DNA from: CAKZLS01 sp963771545
GTDB taxonomy: Bacteria; Pseudomonadota; Alphaproteobacteria; Rhodospirillales; Defluviicoccaceae
DNA length: 64,000 nucleotides
NCBI GenBank assembly: GCA_963771545.1
Contig: CAVYTX010000004.1
Location: 372,001 to 436,000, forward strand
Reading direction: 5' to 3'
In this document: positions 34,683 through 42,514 of the stretch, one piece after another
Layout of the letters: every line of letters begins with the position of its first letter
Position numbering within the stretch: position 1 is the first letter of the stretch
Position numbers and translations under genes: made by a program
Notes under the pieces: model-generated
Seen by the model: only the letters and a program-made list of their open reading frames with translations
Database searches by the model: none
Told to the model about the DNA's origin: nothing

Positions 34683-35138
34683 TCAAATGGAAAAATCCAG
34701 GTTGTCGCGGCCCTCGCTCTCGATCCCCGCGTCGTTGGCGCGGGTGCACAAATCGTCGACCGTGACACTGTCCAGCCGAACCATCACCTCCTGCTGCAGC
34801 TCGCCCCATAGGGGACGCACCACCTTGTGACCGAGTAAGGAGCCGGTCGGATCCTGAAGCGGATCCTCGGACGTTTCCGAAGTGCGGACCACACGCACGA
34901 TCTCGCCCACGGAAATGCGCCGGCGCTCCCGCGCGAGGCGGTAGCCTCCGCGCGGGCCGCGCACGCCGACAAGAACGCCGTGGCGCACCAGGTTCTGCAG
35001 CGCCTGTTCGAGATACCGGCGCGGGATACCCTGCCGCCGTGTGATTTCACGGCTTTGCACCGGTTCGCTGCCCGCATGATAGGCAATATCCAGAACGGCC
35101 TCGATGGCGAAAAGGGTCTTCCTTGATAGCCGCAGCAT
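34683..35138 (-). CDS. Rrf2-family transcriptional regulator, probably of cysteine metabolism
   Basis: 151 residues. The winged helix-turn-helix is clear: LSRKTLFAIEAVLDIAYHAG, SREITRRQGIPRRYLEQALQ, and the wing GVRGPRGGYRLARERR. Unlike IscR and NsrR it lacks the three central cysteines that bind an Fe-S cluster (only one Cys, in DDLCTRAND), so it is more like CymR-type regulators. Being directly upstream of cysK on the same strand suggests control of sulfur assimilation, perhaps through interaction with CysK. dut ends 9 bp upstream. Confidence 0.86.
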   Translation of the reverse strand: MLRLSRKTLFAIEAVLDIAYHAGSEPVQSREITRRQGIPRRYLEQALQNLVRHGVLVGVRGPRGGYRLARERRRISVGEIVRVVRTSETSEDPLQDPTGSLLGHKVVRPLWGELQQEVMVRLDSVTVDDLCTRANDAGIESEGRDNLDFSI

Positions 35139-35147
35139 GGGTCAAAC

Positions 35148-35621
35148 TCACTCGGGGTTGGTGTTCATGGCGGTCGTTCCCGTGGAGCCCAGCCCCCCGT
35201 CGGAACGCTCGCTGGCGGACAGCCGATCGGTTTCGGTCCACGTTACCCGGTCCACGGGCGCCACCACCATCTGAGCGATCCGCATACCGCGCTCGACGGG
35301 AAATGGCGTGTCGCCCAGGTTCATCAGAATGACGATAATCTCGCCCCGATAATCCGCGTCGATGGTTCCCGGACTGTTCAACACGGTGATTCCGTGCTTG
35401 GCCGCCAGGCCCGAACGCGGCCGCACCTGGGCTTCGTGCCCTTCGGGCAAGGCGATGGCGATTCCCGATGGAATCAAGGACCGGCGCCCCGGCCTCACGA
35501 TCACGGTTTCGGGCACCGCCGCCAAAAGATCCATCCCCGCACTCATGGCCGTGGCGTAGCCGGGCAGCGGCAGGTCGGCGCCGTGCGGCAGTTGGCGCAC
35601 CGATATCGTCAAGGAATTCAT
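35148..35621 (-). CDS. dut: Deoxyuridine 5'-triphosphate nucleotidohydrolase
   Basis: 157 residues. The five dUTPase motifs are visible: SAGMDLLAAV (1), VRPRSGLAAKHG (2), LNSPGTIDADYRGEIIVILM (3), GMRIAQMVV (4), and ERSDGGLGSTG (5, the arm closing the trimer active site). It hydrolyses dUTP to dUMP, keeping uracil out of DNA. ATG 35621 overlaps the coaBC stop (ATGA), the usual alphaproteobacterial coaBC-dut pair. Longer upstream readings lie inside coaBC. Confidence 0.95.
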   Translation of the reverse strand: MNSLTISVRQLPHGADLPLPGYATAMSAGMDLLAAVPETVIVRPGRRSLIPSGIAIALPEGHEAQVRPRSGLAAKHGITVLNSPGTIDADYRGEIIVILMNLGDTPFPVERGMRIAQMVVAPVDRVTWTETDRLSASERSDGGLGSTGTTAMNTNPE

Positions 35622-36826
35622 GCCAATGCTTCCAGTGTATCGGCGATGCGCGCGGTCAACTGTTCGGCGACCGCCTGCTTCGACATGCAAGGCCAGCTCT
35701 CGACACCGTCCTCCGAGATCAGGTGCACGGTATTGCGGGAGCCGCCGAACGTACCGGTTCCGAACGAGACATCATTGGCGATGATCCAGTCGCAGCCCTT
35801 CCGGAGGCGCTTCTGGGCGGCGTTCTCCAGAACATTCCCCGTTTCCGCCGCGAAGCCGATGACGAGCGTGGGTCTCAGATCATTGCGCCGGCTCAACGTG
35901 GCCAGGATATCCGGGTTTTCGGTGAATTCGAGCCGGGGAGGGTGCGTCCCCGCCCGCTTCTTGATCTTTTGCTCGGCTGGCGTCGCCACCCGCCAGTCGC
36001 AAACGGCGGCCGCGCAGACGGCGACATCCGCCGGCAACGACCGCTCGCACGCCGCCAGCATGTCCCGAGCGCTTTCCACGCGCACGACGTCGACGCCCGG
36101 CGGATCCGGCTCGGCGGTCGGCCCCGAAACCAGAGTGGTCGCCGCGCCCCACCGCGCGAGCGCGCCGGCAATGGCGTGGCCTTGCTTGCCCGAGGAGCGG
36201 TTGGAAATATAGCGCACGGGATCGATGGGTTCTTCGGTGGGGCCGCTGGTCACCACTGCCCGGCGCCCATGTAGCCGCGCGCCGGAAAAAAAGAACGCCT
36301 CCACGGCCGCGAGAATGTCTTCCGGTTCCGACATCCGCCCAAAGCCCCACTCGCCGCAGGCCATGTTTCCCTCGGCCGGGCCGATGAAGCGCACGCCGCG
36401 TTGCATCAGGGTGTTCACGTTGGCTCGGGTGGCCGCGTGCTCCCACATGCGCACGTTCATGGCCGGCGCCACCATGACCGGCTTGTCGGTGGCAAGCAAC
36501 GCCGTCGTCGCGAGATCGTTCGCCAGGCCGGTGGCCATTTTCGCCATGATGTCAGCCGTGGCCGGGGCGACAAGAACCAGATCCGCCTCCCGCGACAGCC
36601 GGATGTGCCCCATCTCGCTCTCGTCCGTGAGCGAAAAAAGGTTCGCGTAGACCTTGTCCTCGGAGAGAGCCGACAACGACAGTGGCGTGACAAACTGAGC
36701 GCCCGCTTCGGTAAGCACACAGCGAACGCCCGCGCCGTGCTCCCTGAGCCGCCGGATCAACTCCAGGCATTTATAGGCGGCGACCCCTCCGCCGACCACT
36801 AGCAGGACTTTCTTGCCCTCGACCAC
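35618..36826 (-). CDS. coaBC: Bifunctional phosphopantothenoylcysteine decarboxylase / phosphopantothenate-cysteine ligase
   Basis: 402 residues from GTG 36826. The CoaC half has VLLVVGGGVAAYKCLELIRR, MGHIRLSREADLVLVAPATA with the active-site His, PAMNVRMWEHAATRANV, and the lid ACGEWGFGRM. The CoaB half has VTSGPTEEPIDPVRYISNRS, CAAAVCDWRV and the ligase lysines in KIKKRAG. Together they make 4'-phosphopantetheine on the way to CoA, which also supplies the arm for the carrier proteins elsewhere in the window. dut is translationally coupled downstream; ubiB ends 116 bp upstream. Confidence 0.95.
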   Translation of the reverse strand: MVEGKKVLLVVGGGVAAYKCLELIRRLREHGAGVRCVLTEAGAQFVTPLSLSALSEDKVYANLFSLTDESEMGHIRLSREADLVLVAPATADIMAKMATGLANDLATTALLATDKPVMVAPAMNVRMWEHAATRANVNTLMQRGVRFIGPAEGNMACGEWGFGRMSEPEDILAAVEAFFFSGARLHGRRAVVTSGPTEEPIDPVRYISNRSSGKQGHAIAGALARWGAATTLVSGPTAEPDPPGVDVVRVESARDMLAACERSLPADVAVCAAAVCDWRVATPAEQKIKKRAGTHPPRLEFTENPDILATLSRRNDLRPTLVIGFAAETGNVLENAAQKRLRKGCDWIIANDVSFGTGTFGGSRNTVHLISEDGVESWPCMSKQAVAEQLTARIADTLEALA

Positions 36827-36942
36827 AATCTACTCATTTTTTCTACGTAAAATAAGTGTTGTTACACTAGACATATACGCAATGCGTATCAAGCGCTCAT
36901 TTCGCATTTGCGGGTCTTTGTGGAATATTAGTGGAGCGGCCT

Positions 36943-38532
36943 TTAATTCAAAACCAGAATCAGCGTCAGAACCGCGGCAATCAGCCAAGGAAGCCAGGCG
37001 GTTGCCCCATTGGGGCGCACGCTGAGAAGCATTTCGAGGGACTCGGGATGCAGCCGCAACCGTCCCTCGCTCAACATGTTCGCCGTTCTTTCCGCCGCCG
37101 CGATTACGCCTGGAAGCTTGACCATCGTCTGTGAAATATCCGCGAGGGTATCTTGCAGGCGCGCCTGCGGTCCTAGGTTTTCAACCGTCCAGGCTTGAAT
37201 GAGGGGTCTGGCCAAAACCCACATATTGACGTCCGGGCACAGTTTGCGGCCGCTGCCTTCGGCAACCAGCATGGTTTTTTGCAACAAGAGCAGTTGCGGC
37301 TGGGTTTCCATTCCGAATGTTTCGGTCACCTTGAACAAGTGCCCCAGCAAGCTAGCGACGGAAATCTCGTTCTGAGGCTTGTCCATGATGGGCTCGGCGA
37401 TGGAGCGGCAGGCCTGGGTAAACGTATCGATGGATCGATCCGCCGGGACCCAACCCGCTTCGAAATGGATTTCGGCGACGCGACGATAATCGCGGCTCAG
37501 GAACGCCAGCAGCATCTCGCCGAGAAAATTCCGGGTTTTGCGGTCGATCCGTCCCATGATTCCGAAATCCACCACGGCGATGCTGCCGTCCGCGCGCACG
37601 AACAAGTTACCGGGGTGGAGGTCGCCGTGAAAAAAGCCATCGCGAAAGATCTGCCGGAAGAACAACTCGGCCGCCCGTGTGAGGATCGCGTGGGGATCGT
37701 GACCGGCCTCGATGATGGCCTGTCGTTCATCGATGGGGATGCCCGACACGCGCTCGGTGGTGAGAACCCGGCGCGCCGTCCGCGACCAATCCACGGCGGG
37801 AACCTTGAAACCGGGATCGCCCATGAAATTGTCCGACAATTCCGCCGCCGCCGCGGCCTCGAACCGGAGGTCCATCTCCATCTGGACCGTTTCCACAATG
37901 GTCTGCAGCGACTCGACCGGCCGGAAACGGCGCCATTCGGGAATATTGGCCTCGATCACCTCCGCGCCCCAGAGAAACAGTTCGAGATCGCGTTCGAACG
38001 CCTCCTCGATGCCCGGCCTCAGGACCTTGACGGCGACCTCCCGGCCCTCCGTGTCGACGGCGAAATGAACCTGCGCGATGGATGCCGCGGCCACCGCCCG
38101 GTCTTCGAACGATCGGAACACTGCGGTCACCGGCGCCCCCAGCTCTTCTTCGATAATGGCTCGTGCGTCGGCGCCCGAAAAAGGCGGCAGCCTGTCCTGA
38201 AGTTTCGACAGATCCGCGGTCAAGTCCTCGCCGAGAAGGTCCGAGCGGGTCGACAGCGCCTGGCCAAGCTTGATGAAGGACGGACCAGCCTCATGAAGGG
38301 CGCTCGCCAGCCGCTCGCCGGGCCGCCCGGGTCCCTGGCGCCGAGAGATCAGCCTCGCGACCAGCACGATCGCGGGAGCGACGCCGAATGTCTCCAGCGG
38401 AAACAGGGCGTCGTGACGCGCCAGAATACGGGCGATGGCGAGCAACCGCGCCATGCTGCGCACGGTGCGGACCATCGCGTGCGCGCGCCGCGCCGGCCGA
38501 CTCTCCAGCCCCCTGACGTCGACCGGAATCAC
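36943..38532 (-). CDS. ubiB: UbiB atypical kinase/ATPase for ubiquinone synthesis
   Basis: 529 residues from GTG 38532, which overlaps the ubiE stop (GTGA). The ABC1/ADCK fold is marked by PSFIKLGQALSTRSDLLGED (KxGQ motif), AAASIAQVHFAVDTEGREVA (ATP loop and lysine region), FFHGDLHPGNLFV and VVDFGIMGRID (metal-binding DFG). Two C-terminal hydrophobic segments (ending PWLIAAVLTLILVL) anchor it to the membrane. It assists the ubiquinone biosynthetic complex. The N-terminal 20 residues before MVRTVRSMARLLAIARILAR are not conserved, so a downstream start is possible. Confidence 0.94.
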   Translation of the reverse strand: MIPVDVRGLESRPARRAHAMVRTVRSMARLLAIARILARHDALFPLETFGVAPAIVLVARLISRRQGPGRPGERLASALHEAGPSFIKLGQALSTRSDLLGEDLTADLSKLQDRLPPFSGADARAIIEEELGAPVTAVFRSFEDRAVAAASIAQVHFAVDTEGREVAVKVLRPGIEEAFERDLELFLWGAEVIEANIPEWRRFRPVESLQTIVETVQMEMDLRFEAAAAAELSDNFMGDPGFKVPAVDWSRTARRVLTTERVSGIPIDERQAIIEAGHDPHAILTRAAELFFRQIFRDGFFHGDLHPGNLFVRADGSIAVVDFGIMGRIDRKTRNFLGEMLLAFLSRDYRRVAEIHFEAGWVPADRSIDTFTQACRSIAEPIMDKPQNEISVASLLGHLFKVTETFGMETQPQLLLLQKTMLVAEGSGRKLCPDVNMWVLARPLIQAWTVENLGPQARLQDTLADISQTMVKLPGVIAAAERTANMLSEGRLRLHPESLEMLLSVRPNGATAWLPWLIAAVLTLILVLN

Positions 38533-39314
38533 GTTCGCCAGGCCGAATGCAGGGCGGCGATGCCGCCGGAGAGGTTGCGGTACTTGACCAGACCGAAACC
38601 CGCCGAACGAATTATCCCGGCGAACGCCGTCTGAGACGGAAAGCGGCGGATGCTCTCGGCCAGATATTGATAAGCCTTTCGGTCGCCGGTAACCGTCTGA
38701 CCGAGGAGCGGCAATATCTTGAATGAATAAGCGTTGTAAACGCGGTCAAGGAGGGGAAGCATGACCTCGCTGAATTCCAGGCACAGAAAGCGGCCGCCGG
38801 GTTTGAGCACCCGTCGCGCTTCCTCGAGCGCGTTGGGGATCCGGGTGACGTTGCGGATGCAGAACGCCGTCGTGTACGCGTCCACCGAACCCTCGGCGAT
38901 GGGAAGTCTTTCGGCGTCGCCCCGGATCCACCGCACGTCGCGCGCGCGTCCGGCCCGCTCGGCCCGGTTCCGGCCGACCTCCAGCATTTCGTGGTTGATG
39001 TCCACCACCGTGACCGAACCGCCGCCGTGATCGAGGAACCGGAAGGCGATGTCGCCGGTGCCGCCCCCCACGTCCAGGAGGCGCATTCCGGGCCTCGGTT
39101 TAAGCCAGTCGATCATCGCGCCCTTCCAGACGCGGTGGACGCCACCGCTCATCAGATCGTTCATCAGGTCGTAGCGAAACGCGACGCTGTCGAAAACGCC
39201 CCTAACCAGACCGGCTTTCTCGTCGGCGCCGACGCTCCGGAAACCGAAATGGGTGCTCCCTTCGGAGTCGAGTTCTCTTGCGCTGTCTTCCATTTTTTCA
39301 ATCGCCTTGGACAT
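38529..39314 (-). CDS. ubiE: Ubiquinone/menaquinone C-methyltransferase UbiE
   Basis: 261 residues from ATG 39314. FGFRSVGADEKAGLVRGVFD and YDLMNDLMSGGVHRVWK are the family's N-terminal signature; the SAM site is LLDVGGGTGDIAFRFLDHGG with VVDINHEML; AFCIRNVTRIPNALEEARRV and GGRFLCLEFS complete it. It methylates the demethylquinone ring. Coupled to ubiB by an overlapping stop/start. It diverges from mutM with only 48 bp between start codons, so the two promoters overlap. Confidence 0.95.
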   Translation of the reverse strand: MSKAIEKMEDSARELDSEGSTHFGFRSVGADEKAGLVRGVFDSVAFRYDLMNDLMSGGVHRVWKGAMIDWLKPRPGMRLLDVGGGTGDIAFRFLDHGGGSVTVVDINHEMLEVGRNRAERAGRARDVRWIRGDAERLPIAEGSVDAYTTAFCIRNVTRIPNALEEARRVLKPGGRFLCLEFSEVMLPLLDRVYNAYSFKILPLLGQTVTGDRKAYQYLAESIRRFPSQTAFAGIIRSAGFGLVKYRNLSGGIAALHSAWRT

Positions 39315-39362
39315 GGGACAGAAACATAGCCGAAGCAAAACGTCCGCGCTACCTTGGGGGCC

Positions 39363-40205
39363 ATGCCCGAGCTTCCCGAAGTCGAAACGGTGCGCCGCGC
39401 GCTGGCCGATGTTCTCGAAGGCCAGCGGCTGGCCGGAATCCTTGCGCGTCGTCCGGACCTGCGTTTTCCCATACCTCCGAACTTCCAAACCCGGGTAGCG
39501 GGCCGCCGAGTCGTGTCGGTCGGCCGTCGAGGCAAGTTTCTGTTAATTCGATTGGAGGGCGATCTGGTCCTTCTAAGCCACTTGGGCATGTCCGGAAGTT
39601 TCCGGATCCTGACTGGCGATCCGCCGCCTCCGCGGCCCCACGACCACATCGCGCTTCGAACGGAATCGGGAATAACCGTGCGATATCATGATCCCCGTCG
39701 TTTCGGCTTCGTCGATCTGGTGGCGGCCGAAGATCTCTCCAGCCACCCGATGTTGGCCAAGCTGGGCCCCGAGCCGCTCGAATCGAATTTCACGGGGTTC
39801 TACTTGGCGGACCAGCTCTCGGTGCGCGGGACGTCGGTGAAATCCGCGATTCTCGATCAGCGCGTGGTCGCCGGCATGGGCAATATCTATGCCAGCGAGA
39901 GTTTGTTTCGCGCCGGCATGTCTCCCCGGAGAAGCGCGGCGACGGTCATCGGCAAACGCGCCGAACGGCTGGTGTCCGCGATCCGTGACGTGCTCGCCGA
40001 GGCCATCGCGGCCGGCGGCTCATCGCTGCGCGACCATCGCCGGCCCTCCGGAGAACTCGGCTATTTTCAACATTGCTTCGCCGTATACGGACGGGCGGGC
40101 CAACCGTGCCCGGGCTGCACGTGCGACTTGGCGAAGGGCGGTGGCGTCCGCCGCATCGTTCAGGCCGGCCGATCCACATTCTATTGTGCGAAACGGCAGC
40201 GCTGA
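39363..40205 (+). CDS. mutM: Formamidopyrimidine-DNA glycosylase with atypical zinc finger
   Basis: 280 residues from ATG 39363. The N-terminus PELPEVETVRRAL supplies the catalytic Pro and Glu; the beta-lyase lysine lies in RRGKFLLIRLEG; the helix-two-turn-helix is GNIYASESLFRAGMSPRRSA. The C-terminal finger is unusual: CPGC at 249-252 is followed by extra residues (TCDLAKGGG) and then RRIVQAGRSTFYCAKRQR, where the fourth zinc cysteine is replaced by Arg278 (family: YCPRCQR). It should excise 8-oxoguanine, but zinc binding may be weakened or use Cys254. Divergent from ubiE; followed by echA. Confidence 0.93.
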   Translation: MPELPEVETVRRALADVLEGQRLAGILARRPDLRFPIPPNFQTRVAGRRVVSVGRRGKFLLIRLEGDLVLLSHLGMSGSFRILTGDPPPPRPHDHIALRTESGITVRYHDPRRFGFVDLVAAEDLSSHPMLAKLGPEPLESNFTGFYLADQLSVRGTSVKSAILDQRVVAGMGNIYASESLFRAGMSPRRSAATVIGKRAERLVSAIRDVLAEAIAAGGSSLRDHRRPSGELGYFQHCFAVYGRAGQPCPGCTCDLAKGGGVRRIVQAGRSTFYCAKRQR

Positions 40206-40282
40206 TGGTATAGCGTCAGCGGCGGCGGACACGAGAATTCCAAAAGCGATCTAGAAAAGTTTAGCGCAGGAGGAGAAAGGCA

Positions 40283-41059
40283 ATGGCATACGAGAACATC
40301 TTGGTCGAGACGCGTGGCCGGGTCGGCTTGGTCACCCTGAATCGGCCGAAGGCCATGAACGCGCTGAATGCGGCGCTAATGGCCGAGCTGGCCTTGGCCA
40401 TCGACGATTTCGACGGTGATGACGCCATCGGAGCCATTGTCGTCACCGGCAACGAAAAGGCATTCGCGGCCGGCGCCGATATTAAGGAGATGAAGGACAA
40501 ATCCTTCATGAGCGCGTATCTTGAGGATTTTCTGACCACGAAGTGGGAGCGGGTCGCGACCTGCCGCAAGCCGGTGATCGCGGCGGTGGGCGGCTTCGCC
40601 CTTGGCGGCGGTTGCGAATTGGCGATGATGTGCGACATCATCTACGCTGCGGATAACGCCAAATTCGGTCAGCCCGAAATCACCATCGGCGCCATTCCGG
40701 GGCTTGGCGGCACCCAACGCTTGACACGCGCCATCGGCAAGGCGAAAGCGATGGAGTTATGCCTCACCGGCCGGATGATGGACGCCGAGGAAGCGGAACG
40801 GTCCGGATTGGTCGCCCGCGTGGTGCCGGCCGCCAACCTAGTGGACGAGGCCGTTAAGACGGCCGAAAAGATCGCCGGTTTGTCGCGGCCGCTGGCGATG
40901 ATCACCAAGGAAGCGGTCAACCGGGCGTTCGAGACGACGCTGACGGAGGGATTGCATTTCGAGCGGCGCATGTTCCACGCCATTTTCGCGACCGAGGATC
41001 AGAAGGAAGGCATGTCGGCGTTCGCCGATAAGCGCAAACCCTTGTTCCAGAACCGGTAA
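40283..41059 (+). CDS. Enoyl-CoA hydratase
   Basis: 258 residues of the crotonase superfamily, preceded by the strong ribosome site GCAGGAGGAGAAAGG. GAIVVTGNEKAFAAGADIKE forms the CoA pocket; AVGGFALGGGCELAMMCDII contributes the oxyanion hole; the two catalytic glutamates lie in FGQPEITIGAIPGLGGTQRL and the following MMDAEEAERSGLVARVV. Both glutamates present implies true 2-enoyl-CoA hydratase activity in beta-oxidation. The mutM-echA-rpsT-dnaA order is common in alphaproteobacteria. Confidence 0.94.
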   Translation: MAYENILVETRGRVGLVTLNRPKAMNALNAALMAELALAIDDFDGDDAIGAIVVTGNEKAFAAGADIKEMKDKSFMSAYLEDFLTTKWERVATCRKPVIAAVGGFALGGGCELAMMCDIIYAADNAKFGQPEITIGAIPGLGGTQRLTRAIGKAKAMELCLTGRMMDAEEAERSGLVARVVPAANLVDEAVKTAEKIAGLSRPLAMITKEAVNRAFETTLTEGLHFERRMFHAIFATEDQKEGMSAFADKRKPLFQNR

Positions 41060-41105
41060 TTCCCCGGTTGCGCTTGATTTCGGCCGCGCCGGGCCGCATC
41101 GGCGG

Positions 41106-41135
41106 TTGACGCGGCCGAACGCTATGGAATATGAG
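41106..41135 (+). promoter_or_regulatory. Putative rpsT promoter
   Basis: TTGACG at 41106-41111 and TATGAG at 41130-41135 are separated by 18 bp, about 50 bp upstream of the rpsT start at 41186. This is a plausible sigma-70-type promoter for a highly expressed ribosomal gene; the -10 is only a partial match. Confidence 0.4.
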
Positions 41136-41185
41136 TGTGCGCTCATTTCGAAGATCGTGCACGGCACGTTTAGTTGAGTGGAAAG

Positions 41186-41452
41186 ATGGCTCATCATCAA
41201 TCGGCAAAGAAGCGCATTCGGCAGATAGAACGACGGACCGAGGTCAATCGCGGCAGGATCGGGCGTATCCGCACCTCGCTAAGGAAGGTGGAAGACGCCA
41301 TTGCGTCGGGAAACAGGGAAGACGCACTGACGGCGTTTCGCGCCGCCCAGCCGCGGATGATGCGTGGAGTCCGGAGAGGGGTGGTGCATCGGAACACCGT
41401 CTCAAGAAAACTCTCCAGATTGTCGGCCCGAATCAAGGCTATGTCGGCCTAG
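41186..41452 (+). CDS. rpsT: Small ribosomal subunit protein S20
   Basis: 88 residues from ATG 41186. AHHQSAKKRIRQIERRTEVN is the S20 start, followed by the long basic helices RIRTSLRKVEDAIASGNRED and QPRMMRGVRRGVVHRNTVSR, ending in KLSRLSARIKAMSA. S20 is a primary 16S rRNA-binding protein. A TTG 12 bp upstream was not used. A decayed palindromic repeat begins directly after the TAG stop, and a full 262-bp copy lies 34 bp further on, so transcript termination here may rely on the repeat. Confidence 0.95.
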   Translation: MAHHQSAKKRIRQIERRTEVNRGRIGRIRTSLRKVEDAIASGNREDALTAFRAAQPRMMRGVRRGVVHRNTVSRKLSRLSARIKAMSA

Positions 41453-41483
41453 TTCCAACGATCATCATCAATGGCCCTTGGTA
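41453..41483. repeat. Decayed end of the 262-bp repeat family
   Basis: Directly after the rpsT stop, TTCCAACGATCATCATCAAT followed by GGCCC resembles the outer arm of the full elements (TACCAACGATC, TTAATAATGACCC), and it is closed at once by TTGGTA. It therefore looks like a copy whose interior has been deleted, abutting the intact copy that starts at 41487. Confidence 0.5.
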
Positions 41484-41486
41484 TAA

Positions 41487-41748
41487 TACCAACGGTCCCC
41501 AATAATGACCCCTTGTGACGGCCGATCGAGGTTTCCGGCAAGGAGCGTGGCGCGCGGTGATGCGGGAGCATCATAAGCGCGGCGCGACGCCGTCCGGAAA
41601 CCTCGATCGGCCGCCCTCGGAGTTGTGTTTCCCGCATCCTCGGGGCGTCCGGACCGCTTGACGATGGGTCCCCATCGCCGGCGCGGACCCTCCTGCCGAG
41701 GATGCGGGAAACACGATCACAATGAGTTATTATTAACGACCGTTGGTA
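41487..41748. repeat. 262-bp branched palindromic repeat, copy B
   Basis: Runs from TACCAACGG to CGTTGGTA, flanked on both sides by TAA (41484-41486 and 41749-41751), consistent with a 3-bp target duplication. It is inverted relative to copy A (49633-49894) and shares most of its sequence. Differences fall in pairs: the inner stem is GCATCCTCG/CGAGGATGC here but GCTTCCTCG/CGAGGAAGC in copy A, and CGATCGAG/CTCGATCG here against CTATCGAG/CTCGATAG there. One arm (AATAATGACCCCTTGTGACG) is less perfect than the other. It sits between rpsT and the AT-rich region before dnaA. Confidence 0.9.
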
Positions 41749-41751
41749 TAA

Positions 41752-42514
41752 CTCCTCTATCCTGAAAATAAGCGTTGGTCCAAGTTGGGAAGTGCCGCCG
41801 AAGGCGCGCGCTCCACGGGTGTTGTCCGAAAGTTCTCGGCCACCGCGCCGGGATTTTTTTGCCATTTATTGCTAATGGGGTGATTTTTCTTCGCTCCGTA
41901 GACATAGCGATTCGAATGCACCCCCTGGTTGTTTCAGTGGATATTCGTTCGCAAACCTGTCAAGATAAATTTTTCTTTCGTTCCCCTTTCGATCACGTTG
42001 CATGAGAACATCCACGGCAGTAAAGTTCCGAGCATGGCTTGAGCGACTGTATTGAGCACAAGGAAAAGTTGAACCCTTGGCGCGTGCAATGAAATCAAAC
42101 ATATATTAAGGTTCTCTAATTTCAAATACAAGGGTTTGATTTTTTGGCAAAGTGAAACTGTAATATCTATTTTTTCTGAAGTAATACTATTGTTATACGA
42201 CAGTAAAATAAAAATTGCTGCATAGACGGGACGGTAATGTTGTGGTCTGTTTGGCGGTAGGGTGAAATCATTCCCATTTGGGGGTTGGTTCGACAGCGAA
42301 GGGTGCGCGAACCGGTCTGCAACCGGGGAACACACGGCAGTTTTTGCCTTCTCGTCGTCGACCGAGTCACGTTAGGGCGCCAGCGCATCAGCGACGGGAG
42401 GAGCGGCGACATTGAGTCGATCTTGCGATGGCCGTCTCATGCTCGGCGATCCTGACGGGTGATCGGATGTCGTTCCGCGGCAGCATCAAAGAATACCGAG
42501 GAGAGGGCGACGCG
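41752..42514. other. 763-bp region upstream of dnaA with an AT-rich core
   Basis: No coding frame with family support is present; short minus-strand frames here lack ribosome sites. From about 41880 to 42240 the sequence becomes strikingly AT-rich (for example TTTTTTGGCAAAG and AAATAAAAATTG) against a GC-rich background, which would suit a DNA-unwinding or promoter region. I found no cluster of TTATCCACA-like DnaA boxes by eye. The right end carries GAGGAGAGGGCGACG, the ribosome site of dnaA. Confidence 0.5.

Noticed and set aside
41752..42514. oriC annotated upstream of dnaA
   Set aside because: AT-rich, but no cluster of DnaA boxes could be found by eye and alphaproteobacterial origins often lie elsewhere; listed as a question only.
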